This document shows positions 42,065-51,205 of a stretch of 64,000 bases of DNA, in pieces; within the stretch, counting starts at the first letter, position 1, and each line of letters starts with the position of its first letter. The translations under genes were made by a program, and so were the position numbers. Location: positions 62,001 through 126,000 of the forward strand of contig JAHFSA010000005.1 in assembly GCA_023265995.1 (NCBI GenBank), read 5' to 3'. The notes beneath the pieces are model-generated. The model worked only from the letters and a program-made list of their open reading frames with translations. It was not told the DNA's origin and did no database searches. The DNA comes from Perlucidibaca sp. Lineage in GTDB: Bacteria > Pseudomonadota > Gammaproteobacteria > Pseudomonadales > Moraxellaceae.

Positions 42065-45000
42065 TCAGGACAGGCCGCTCAGGAAACCGAGCTCGCGGGC
42101 CAGCAGGGCATCGCCATCGACACGCAGATCGCCCTTCTGATAAAGGTCGCGCAGCTCGCGCTTGCCCTCGCTCAGCGCCTTCAGGTTGTCATCGGAAATG
42201 CCGAGCACGGCGACCGCATGGGCACTGCTGCCGCTGCTGACCGTGGCCGGCTTGCGGCTGAAGTCGAGCACCCAGCTGGCCTCCGGTTCGCGCACGTTGA
42301 ACTGGATGATCTGATCCAGCGTGGTGCTGACCTGACCTGCCGCGAGGCGTTCGCCGAGCCTGCCGAAGATGACGCCGGCATGGGCCTCGCGCGGCTGGCT
42401 GCTGGTGGTCGCCGCCCTGGTCGCGCTGGCACCCGAAGCCACGCGTCTGGCACGCGCCGCTTCGACCAGCTTGGGATCCATGGTGGCCAGCACGCCGAGC
42501 TTGTTGGAGGCCATGACATTGCCGCTGATCTTGAGCTTGCCGGCGAAGAACAGCTTCTGGACCTCGGCCTGGTTGCCGCCGAACAGCGTCGCAGAATGTT
42601 CGTCATCCATGTCGAGGGTGACGTCCGGCTTCACCGCCTGACCGGCACCGGCACTGCCGGGCGCGTTCCTGAGATCGATGAACCAGCTCGATTCTGGGTT
42701 GTGGAAGTTGAACTGGAAGCTGGTTCTGGTCTGCTCGACCAGCTCCGGCTTGCCCGCCACGAACTGCTGCACCGCCGTGAACACATCGGCCAGCGTGACG
42801 GCATCGTTCACCGCCGGCGCTGCCATCGTTTCCGCCACCACCGGGGCCGTTGCGCCAGCAGCACCGGCCGCGACACGCCGGGCACGCGCGACTTCCACCA
42901 GCTTCGGATCGAGGCCCGCCAGCACGGTCAGCTTGTTGGAGGCCATGACGTTGCCATGGACCTTCATCTTGCCGCCGAAGTAGAGCTTCTGGACTTCGCC
43001 CTGATTGCCGCCGAAGAGCACCGCCGAATGCTCGGCATCCATCTCCAGGGTGACATCGGGCTTGTCGAGCTGGCCCTCGCCGGCACTGCCGGCACCATTC
43101 TTGAGGTCGATGAACCAGGCCGATTCCGGGTTATGGAAAACGAACTGGAATGTGGTTTTGGTCTGCCCGACCAGCTCCGGCTTGCCCGCCACGAACTGCT
43201 GGATGCCGCTGAACACGTCCACCAGGGCGATGCCCTCATCCACTGCCGCGGCGGCAGCCTGGGTCTTGGTAGCCGCAGCCTTGGGCTTGGCCTTCTCGGC
43301 CGGGATTTCCGTGTAGAGCTCGACGGCGGCGTTCTTGATCACCACCTCGTTGCGCTCCTTCACCGAGGTTTCGAAGATGATCAGGGTGTCGGACTCCTTC
43401 CACATCTTCGTCACCAGGGTCTCGCCCGGGAACACACTCTTGGCGAAGCGCACCTTGATGCTCTTGAAGTAGCGCGGGTCGTTGTTGCTGAACGCCTTCA
43501 CGACATGGCGACCGCAGTAGCCGAAGGTGCACATGCCGTGCAGGATGGGCTTGTCATAACCGAAGGCCCTGGCGAAGGCCGGGTCGGCATGCAGCGGGTT
43601 CCAGTCGCCGGAGAGACGATAGAGCAGCGTCTGGTTGGCGTCGGTCTTTTCCTCGACCACGGCATCCGGCTCGCGCGCCGGCGGCACGTTGATGTCGGCC
43701 GACGGACCACGATCACCGCCCCAGCCGCCAGCGCCCTTCACGAACGAAGTCATCTCGTTGTAGATGATCTCTTCGCCGCTCTCGTCGACCGTGGACACGG
43801 CGAAGGTCACCACCGCGTTCGGGTTCTTGTCGAAGGCTTCCTTGAACTTGAAGATGTGCTTGAGCCTGGCCTTGGGCGGCAGCGGACGCTTGATCTCGGT
43901 GTACTGCTCGCCGTGCAGCAGGCGGTCGAGGCCGAAGTTCATGCCCGGCAGTGTCAGCTCGCCGGTCTTGGCGGCCGCCAGCATGGCATTGGACTGCGGC
44001 ATGACGCCGTAGGTCGGCAGCACGCGGAAGTCGCCGCCGAGCTCGTAGACATAGCCCAGCTCGGTGGCATCGAGCGGATCTCGCGCGGCGCCGATGCCGA
44101 GCGCGTAGAGCGAGACATCACGCTCGTCGTAGCTGTTCTCCAGCACCAGCTCCGCCTTGGCGGCGGCATCGAGATCGATGAACTCGTTGCCACCCAGGCT
44201 GGGGTTGTTGATGTTGGTCAGGATGGGCGCGAAGGAGTCGTTGATCGACGCCGGATGCTCGGCATCGGCAAAATCGGTGATCTTGTCCCACTTCTTCGCC
44301 ACGTCATCGACGCTGAAACTCTTGCCGAGCGCGAAGGAGTTGCCGAGGGCGCGCTCCCAGCGCAGCTTGGCGATGTAGCCGGCGCCGACCTCGAACAGAC
44401 CCTTGGTCTCTTCGCAGTCCTCGTGGCAGAGCCAGGCCACCAGCGGACTGACATTCTCCGGCTTGAGGTTGGCCAGCAGCTCCGGCGGCATCACCGTTTC
44501 GGTCAGGCGCGAGGCCGCGATGGGTGCGATGGTGTTGACCTGGATGCCCTTGCTGCGGCCTTCCTCGGCGAGGCAGTTGGACAGCCCGAGCAGGCCGAGC
44601 TTGGCCGCGCAGTAGTTGGCCTGGCCGAAGTTGCCGTAGATGCCGGCGGCCGAGGTGGTCATGACGATGCGGCCGTAGCCCTTGTCGCGCATGATCGGCC
44701 AGGCCGCCTGACTGACGCTCTTGGAGCCGCTCAGATGGATCTTGAGGATGAGGTCCCAGTCGCCCTGGGTCATCTTCTGGAAGCTGACATCGCGCAGGAT
44801 GCCGGCGTTGTTGATGACGATGTCGACGGTGCCGAAGGCGTCCAGCGCCGTCTGCACGATCTTGTCGCCATCTTCCACCGAGTCGTAGTTGGCAACGGCT
44901 TCGCCACCGAGTGCCTTGATCTCTGCCACCACCTTGTCAGCGGCAGCGGATGACTTGCCGTCACCATGGGCGCCACCACCGAGGTCATTGACCACGACTT

Positions 45001-45100
45001 TGGCCCCGAGAGAGCCCAGCAGCAAAGCATGAGAGCGGCCGAGCCCGTTGCCGGCGCCCGTGACTATCGCCACGCGCCCGTCAAAACGCAGATTTGACAT
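42065..45100 (-). CDS. MFE-2-like multifunctional beta-oxidation protein with three SCP2 domains
   Basis: A 1011-residue fusion. Residues 1-295 are an SDR of the (3R)-hydroxyacyl-CoA dehydrogenase type: TGAGNGLG (14-21), VVNDLGGG, NNAG (97-100), Ser150, Tyr163, Lys167. Residues ~300-600 are a double-hotdog enoyl-CoA hydratase 2 with the signature YRLSGDWNPLHADPAFA (Asp499, His504). Three SCP2 lipid-carrier domains follow at ~623-740, ~767-885 and ~907-1011; the first two are near copies. Peroxisomal MFE-2 has the same order with one SCP2. It should hydrate and oxidise 2-enoyl-CoA of long or branched chains, or sterol side chains, with the SCP2 parts holding substrate. GGAGAAG precedes the ATG. 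Confidence 0.93.
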   Translation of the reverse strand: MSNLRFDGRVAIVTGAGNGLGRSHALLLGSLGAKVVVNDLGGGAHGDGKSSAAADKVVAEIKALGGEAVANYDSVEDGDKIVQTALDAFGTVDIVINNAGILRDVSFQKMTQGDWDLILKIHLSGSKSVSQAAWPIMRDKGYGRIVMTTSAAGIYGNFGQANYCAAKLGLLGLSNCLAEEGRSKGIQVNTIAPIAASRLTETVMPPELLANLKPENVSPLVAWLCHEDCEETKGLFEVGAGYIAKLRWERALGNSFALGKSFSVDDVAKKWDKITDFADAEHPASINDSFAPILTNINNPSLGGNEFIDLDAAAKAELVLENSYDERDVSLYALGIGAARDPLDATELGYVYELGGDFRVLPTYGVMPQSNAMLAAAKTGELTLPGMNFGLDRLLHGEQYTEIKRPLPPKARLKHIFKFKEAFDKNPNAVVTFAVSTVDESGEEIIYNEMTSFVKGAGGWGGDRGPSADINVPPAREPDAVVEEKTDANQTLLYRLSGDWNPLHADPAFARAFGYDKPILHGMCTFGYCGRHVVKAFSNNDPRYFKSIKVRFAKSVFPGETLVTKMWKESDTLIIFETSVKERNEVVIKNAAVELYTEIPAEKAKPKAAATKTQAAAAAVDEGIALVDVFSGIQQFVAGKPELVGQTKTTFQFVFHNPESAWFIDLKNGAGSAGEGQLDKPDVTLEMDAEHSAVLFGGNQGEVQKLYFGGKMKVHGNVMASNKLTVLAGLDPKLVEVARARRVAAGAAGATAPVVAETMAAPAVNDAVTLADVFTAVQQFVAGKPELVEQTRTSFQFNFHNPESSWFIDLRNAPGSAGAGQAVKPDVTLDMDDEHSATLFGGNQAEVQKLFFAGKLKISGNVMASNKLGVLATMDPKLVEAARARRVASGASATRAATTSSQPREAHAGVIFGRLGERLAAGQVSTTLDQIIQFNVREPEASWVLDFSRKPATVSSGSSAHAVAVLGISDDNLKALSEGKRELRDLYQKGDLRVDGDALLARELGFLSGLS
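42446..43234 (-). repeat. tandem duplication of an SCP2 domain inside the MFE-2-like gene
   Basis: Residues 628-743 and 772-887 align without gaps; about 89 of 116 residues are identical by hand count. The period is 144 residues (432 bp). The third SCP2 domain (42065-42382) is much more divergent. Confidence 0.85.
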
Positions 45101-45125
45101 GTTCTTCTCCAGCCCCGGCGGGGCT

Positions 45126-45149
45126 AAAAAGCCGGCGCAAAGGCCGGCT
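45126..45149 (-). terminator. rho-independent terminator after the acyl-CoA dehydrogenase gene
   Basis: On the minus strand: AGCCGGC, 6-base loop, GCCGGCT, then TTTTT. It is followed directly by a second hairpin (AGCCCC/GGGGCT, 45111-45125) next to the ribosome-binding site of the MFE-2-like gene. Confidence 0.7.
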
Positions 45150-45156
45150 CAGAGGC

Positions 45157-46329
<1,173 letters not shown>

Positions 46330-46552
46330 GACAGACAGCTCCGGCAAAAAAAGAAAATCATTGTCGACCTCACATTTACAATACGGTCGTCCAACTTGTT
46401 TGCGTTTCTACGCCGGGGCTGCAACACTGTCAAGCACTATGTGACTGCTCGGTCGAGGTGCAATAATGCGCCGCGCCGGATCCACCCGATCTGGCATACG
46501 CACCGAAACCTGCCGCCTTACCCAGGCCGCCAGCACAGGAGTTTGATTCGCC

Positions 46553-47611
46553 ATGACAGACCGTTTGATCGCACAGCAGTCTCTGGGAGATGTCTCGCGC
46601 CCGCTTCTGCGTCTCATGCTGCAGGCCAGCCGGCTGCCGGAAAGCCAGTGGAGCAGCCTGCTCGCCAATGTCCACCCGGAACTGCCCGGCCTGTACCGGC
46701 AAGCCAACTCCCGCATCGACCTGGAACGCTTCATGGAAGTCGGCGAGCAGCTCATGCGCAGCAGCCCGAGCGGCCGCAAGCTTGGCTTGGCCATGGGCAG
46801 CCATCTGCGTGACACCGACCTCGGACTCGCCGGGCAGATTGCCCGCACCGCACCCACGCTTGGCGAGGCCCTGGAAAAATTCATGCACTACAGCGACCTG
46901 ATGACGCGCTGCTATCTCATCCAGCCACGCCTGCTGGCCGGCTCGCCCGCCTGCCTGCGCTTCCAGTCACCGGCGTTGCCGCGCCATCAGCAGTTCATCA
47001 ACGACGCCGTGCTGGCCGTCTGCGCACGCCTGATCGAACAGCTCTGCGGGCGCAATGACGCCCTGCGCGCGGCAACACTGACCAGCATCGACGGCTGGCA
47101 GCGCGACGCCATGGCCACCCATCTCGGCGTGACCGTCATGCCCAGCCCGCAGTTCAGCGCCCTGCTGCTGCACGCCAATGCCCTCTCCTGGCCGGTGCAG
47201 ACGGCGGAGCCTGCGCTGCATGCCGACCTCTGCCGACTGGCTGACGAACAGTTGCTGGCGCTGCGACAGGATGAAACCGCGAGCTCGCGCGTGCGCCAGT
47301 GGCTGGCCACGCGCATGCAGGGCCAGACGCCGACACTGGAAGATGCCGCCGAGGCCATGGGCATGGCGGCGTGGACACTGCGGCGACGCCTGCAGGCGGA
47401 AAACACCAGTTACCGCGACGTGCTGGATCAAATGCGCCACCAGCTCTCGCTCAGCCAGCTCAGTGACAGCCGCCACAGCCTCGGCGAGGTCGCCTTCAGT
47501 CTCGGCTTTTCCAGCTCCGGAGCCTTCCAGCGCGCCTTCAAGCGCTGGACCGGCGAAACACCGGGGCGTTATCGCGAGCTGACGCGCCAGCACAAGAGCG
47601 CCAGTCGCTGA
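46553..47611 (+). CDS. AraC family regulator with arabinose-binding-like N-domain (OruR type)
   Basis: A 352-residue protein. The N-terminal ~200 residues form a PF12625-type ligand domain. The C-terminal ~100 residues carry the two helix-turn-helices: TLEDAAEAMGMAAWTLRRRL and HSLGEVAFSLGFSSSGAFQ, then FKRWTGETPGRYRE. AGGAG lies upstream of the ATG. It is divergently placed from the acyl-CoA dehydrogenase gene with 223 bp between, so it is the likely activator of the beta-oxidation genes, with a fatty acid or sterol derivative as effector (inference). Confidence 0.9.
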   Translation: MTDRLIAQQSLGDVSRPLLRLMLQASRLPESQWSSLLANVHPELPGLYRQANSRIDLERFMEVGEQLMRSSPSGRKLGLAMGSHLRDTDLGLAGQIARTAPTLGEALEKFMHYSDLMTRCYLIQPRLLAGSPACLRFQSPALPRHQQFINDAVLAVCARLIEQLCGRNDALRAATLTSIDGWQRDAMATHLGVTVMPSPQFSALLLHANALSWPVQTAEPALHADLCRLADEQLLALRQDETASSRVRQWLATRMQGQTPTLEDAAEAMGMAAWTLRRRLQAENTSYRDVLDQMRHQLSLSQLSDSRHSLGEVAFSLGFSSSGAFQRAFKRWTGETPGRYRELTRQHKSASR

Positions 47612-47651
47612 GCCGCCGCATGCCGAAGGAAAGAGCCAGGAGAATCGCCCG

Positions 47652-48347
47652 ATGACAGCCGCCAGCCTCAAGTCCGCCAAGGACAGCCCGCGTCGCACCC
47701 AGGCCGAACGCAGCGAGGCCATGCGCCAGCGCCTGATCGAAGCGACCGTGCTGTGCCTGGAGAGCGAGGGCTATGCCGGCACCACGGTGAGCACCATCAT
47801 CACCGCGGCGAGCGTGTCACGCGGGGCGCCGATTCATCACTTTCCGACCAAGGCGGCGCTCATCGAGGCCACCGCTGAGCATCTGATCCGCAAGATCTAC
47901 ATACAGCTGGGCCATGCCATCCGCACCATGGAAACCTCGGATGACCGTCTCACCGACATGATCCTGGCAAGCTGGCGCGAGCTTTTCGACACTACCGAAA
48001 GCATGGCGATGATGGAGCTGATGATGGCCAGTCGCCGCGATCCCGAGCTGTCGGCGGCGATGCGCAAGCTGTGGACGGCCGGTTACGCCACACTGGACGT
48101 GGCCACCAGGCACTACTTCGAACCCTGCGACAACGGCATGGATGCCACCCAGCTCTTCGTGCTCACGCACTGGCTGCTCGGCGGCATGGCCATGGAACGC
48201 CACCTCACCAACGGCGAGCATGTCATCGAGCATTTCCTGCAGCTCTGGTGCCGCGTTCTCGGCACCCATCTGCGTCCCAGGCCGGGGGTGAACACGCCAC
48301 CGCCGAAACCGACATTCTGGGACTCCTCGCTGACCGACCCGGCCTGA
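47652..48347 (+). CDS. TetR family regulator
   Basis: A 231-residue protein with an N-terminal TetR DNA-binding domain (RQRLIEATVLCLESEGYAG, then TTVSTIITAASVSRGAPIHH, HFPTKAALIEATAEHL) and a helical ligand domain. GGAG precedes the ATG. It starts 40 bp after the AraC gene and may be co-transcribed. Its operator is unknown; the palindromes near lipid genes in this window (32870, 38789, 39561) are candidates for it or for other TetR proteins. Confidence 0.9.
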   Translation: MTAASLKSAKDSPRRTQAERSEAMRQRLIEATVLCLESEGYAGTTVSTIITAASVSRGAPIHHFPTKAALIEATAEHLIRKIYIQLGHAIRTMETSDDRLTDMILASWRELFDTTESMAMMELMMASRRDPELSAAMRKLWTAGYATLDVATRHYFEPCDNGMDATQLFVLTHWLLGGMAMERHLTNGEHVIEHFLQLWCRVLGTHLRPRPGVNTPPPKPTFWDSSLTDPA

Positions 48348-48369
48348 GCCAGGTCGCTCGCGGACGGCC

Positions 48370-48960
48370 TCAGGCCGCCTGACTGTCCGCCGCCACCACG
48401 CGCGCGCCGACCACGCGACCCAGCTTCATGGGGTCGGGCAGGCGCTGCTCCAGCCATGCCGGCAGCCATTTCAGGCCCAGCACATTGGTCTCGCGCGGCG
48501 CATCCGGCATGAACTCGCGGGTACCCATGACATAGTCGAACCAGGGCTTGGTCACGCACCAGTTGGCATCCGGATTGCGGCCCATGTGATGGTCGTAGTG
48601 CCAGGGGATGTTGGCGCGGCCCCAGGCCGGCTCCATGTGCGACTTCTTGTGCACGCGGTAGTAGTTGGCGGAGCAGTACCAGAGCGTGCCGACATAGAAC
48701 GGCGCCACCGGAAACAGCGGCGCCACGGCGACGCTGGCCGCGATCAGGCCCCACGCCTCCTTGCCCTGGGCATGCCTGCCGAGCGGGAACTTCAGATAGT
48801 TCGGGTCGTGGTATTCGTTCTTGCGCACGACCTTGTGATGCTCGTGAAAATGGAACGCCCAGAAGTTGTTCCTGTCGCGACCCTGCTCGTGCAGAACATG
48901 CTTGTGCATGAACCACTCGAAGGCATTGGCGGTGATCAGGCCAAGGGGAATACCAATCAT
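48370..48960 (-). CDS. histidine-box fatty acid hydroxylase/sterol desaturase superfamily protein
   Basis: A 196-residue membrane protein with clustered histidine boxes: HKHVLHEQ near residue 19, HFHEHH near 36-41, HKKSHMEP, and HYDHHMG near 125. These bind a diiron centre in alkane, fatty acid and sterol oxygenases of PF04116. Hydrophobic segments flank them (LIAASVAVAPLFPVAPFYVG). It is shorter than typical members and lacks a longer N-terminal membrane region; the start at 48960 is followed almost at once by a histidine box. Convergent with the TetR gene and divergent from the second AraC gene, which may regulate it. Confidence 0.82.
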   Translation of the reverse strand: MIGIPLGLITANAFEWFMHKHVLHEQGRDRNNFWAFHFHEHHKVVRKNEYHDPNYLKFPLGRHAQGKEAWGLIAASVAVAPLFPVAPFYVGTLWYCSANYYRVHKKSHMEPAWGRANIPWHYDHHMGRNPDANWCVTKPWFDYVMGTREFMPDAPRETNVLGLKWLPAWLEQRLPDPMKLGRVVGARVVAADSQAA

Positions 48961-49042
48961 CTTCTCGCTCCATTACAGGCTATCGACGAAAGCAGACTAG
49001 CGTGTACAGTCGGCCGGGTATTGACCGGACAGCCACGCCACC

Positions 49043-50101
49043 ATGGCACTCGAATCCTTCACCCTTCCTGACCTCATGCGCTCGCCGGCGGCGGTGACCG
49101 CCAGCTATCTGCGCGAGTTGCTGCACGACACGCGCAATGACACCGCTCTGCGTGCCGCCGGCATCGACCCCGTGCGCCTGCAGCAGGACAGCCGTTACCG
49201 CGTGCCGCTGTATCAGGCCTACGCCCTGCTGGCCGCCAACATCACGGCCTCCGGCGACCCGCTGCTGGCCCTGCGCCAGGCCCGCGAACTCAGCCTCAAG
49301 GCCTTCCCTCTGCTGGGCATGGGCCTGCTCGCCAGCACCACGCTGGAAGACGGCCTGCAGCGCCTGATCGAACTCGATCCGCTGATCTGGGATGCCGTCA
49401 GCCTGCGACTGGACATCCCGTCCGAGCGCAGTGGCGAGGCCGCGCTGACCATGACGCCGCGCCAGCCCCTGCCGCCAGCGGGCATCGAGCTGGCGCTGGC
49501 CGGCTGGGTCCAGCTCGGCCCGACGCTCTGGCAGATCATGGAGGGGCACTACCGGCTCGCTTTCCGCCACGCGGCGCGCGCCCCCGTGGCTGACTATGAG
49601 GCGCTCTTCGGCTGCCCCGTCAGCTTCGACGCCGACGTCGACGCCCTCTATTTCCCCGCCGCCTGGCTGGATCACCGGCTCGATCTCTCCGACCCCGGCA
49701 CCAGCGCCGTCATCATGCAGGAAGCTCGCCGCCAGCTCGCCCAGCCGCTGCTGCTCAACCTCGAGAACCATCTCCGCGCCGTCTGCTTCCAGGCCCTGCC
49801 CGGCAGCCTGCCCGACCTGCCTGGACTGGCCACCGCGCTGGGTCTGCCGCCACGCCAGCTGCGCCAGTACATGGGCGAGCACAACATCCGCCTGCGTGAT
49901 CTCCAGGATGACGTGCGCCGCGCCGCCGCCCTGCTCTGGATAGACAACGAGAAAATCGACATCAGCGCCATGGCCCAGGCCTGCGGCTTCTCCGAGCAGA
50001 GCGCATTTCAGCGCGCTTTCCGACGCTGGACAGGGGAAACACCGGGACAATGGCGGCAACGCGAACGGAAAGACTTAATCATTGACCCGTTTTTTGCTTG
50101 A
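49043..50101 (+). CDS. second AraC family regulator (OruR type)
   Basis: A 352-residue protein of the same layout and length as the one at 46553. The N-terminal ligand domain is divergent. The C-terminal DNA-binding domain includes LPPRQLRQYMGEHNIRLRDL, ISAMAQACGFSEQSAFQRAF and RRWTGETPGQWRQ. It is divergent from the histidine-box hydroxylase gene, with 82 bp between the starts. gmk follows 48 bp downstream on the same strand. The effector is unknown. Confidence 0.9.
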   Translation: MALESFTLPDLMRSPAAVTASYLRELLHDTRNDTALRAAGIDPVRLQQDSRYRVPLYQAYALLAANITASGDPLLALRQARELSLKAFPLLGMGLLASTTLEDGLQRLIELDPLIWDAVSLRLDIPSERSGEAALTMTPRQPLPPAGIELALAGWVQLGPTLWQIMEGHYRLAFRHAARAPVADYEALFGCPVSFDADVDALYFPAAWLDHRLDLSDPGTSAVIMQEARRQLAQPLLLNLENHLRAVCFQALPGSLPDLPGLATALGLPPRQLRQYMGEHNIRLRDLQDDVRRAAALLWIDNEKIDISAMAQACGFSEQSAFQRAFRRWTGETPGQWRQRERKDLIIDPFFA

Positions 50102-50767
<666 letters not shown>

Positions 50768-50794
50768 GAACCGGAGTCGTCGGCGCCAGTCGCC

Positions 50795-50823
50795 TTGTGC
50801 AAAAACCGGGCTTCCCGTAGAAT
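50795..50823 (+). promoter_or_regulatory. sigma70 promoter for rpoZ-spoT
   Basis: TTGTGC at 50795-50800 and TAGAAT at 50818-50823 with exactly 17 bp between, 37 bases before the rpoZ start. Confidence 0.7.
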
Positions 50824-50859
50824 CCCGCCTCTTTTGTGATCGCTCCCCGGAGAGACATC

Positions 50860-51132
50860 GTGGCCCGTGTAACCGTCGAAGACTGCCTGACCAATCTGGA
50901 CAACCGTTTCGAACTCGTTCTGGTTGCCTCCAAGCGCGCCCGTCAGCTTGCCACCGGTGGCAAGGAAGCCGGCCTGCCCTGGGAAAACGACAAGCCCACG
51001 GTCATGGCACTGCGTGAAATCGCCGCCGGCCAGGTGACCCGCGCCATCCTCACCGAAGTCGCCGAAGAAGAGGCCCTGCCCGATCTGAGCAACCTCGGCG
51101 ATCTCGAATACCAGCCCCCGGTCGAGATCTGA
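50860..51132 (+). CDS. rpoZ: RNA polymerase omega subunit
   Basis: A 90-residue protein starting [36 protein letters not shown] is the conserved core that clamps the beta' subunit, and [17 protein letters not shown] follows. GTG at 50860 is the start, with GGAGAG upstream; relatives also begin with this MARVTVEDC block. It is co-transcribed with spoT from the promoter at 50795. Confidence 0.97.
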   Translation: MARVTVEDCLTNLDNRFELVLVASKRARQLATGGKEAGLPWENDKPTVMALREIAAGQVTRAILTEVAEEEALPDLSNLGDLEYQPPVEI

Positions 51133-51205
51133 GCTGCCGCCCGGCATGAGCACATCCGCGTTGTCTGCCTTGACGACGCGACGCCGCACGCCGGAGACTC
51201 AAGTC

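Noticed and set aside
40475-44953. 1492-codon open frame on the plus strand
   Set aside because: It is exactly antisense to the thiolase and MFE-2-like genes, whose families are certain. Its His/Gly/Arg/Asp-rich composition is the usual shadow of GC-rich codon bias.
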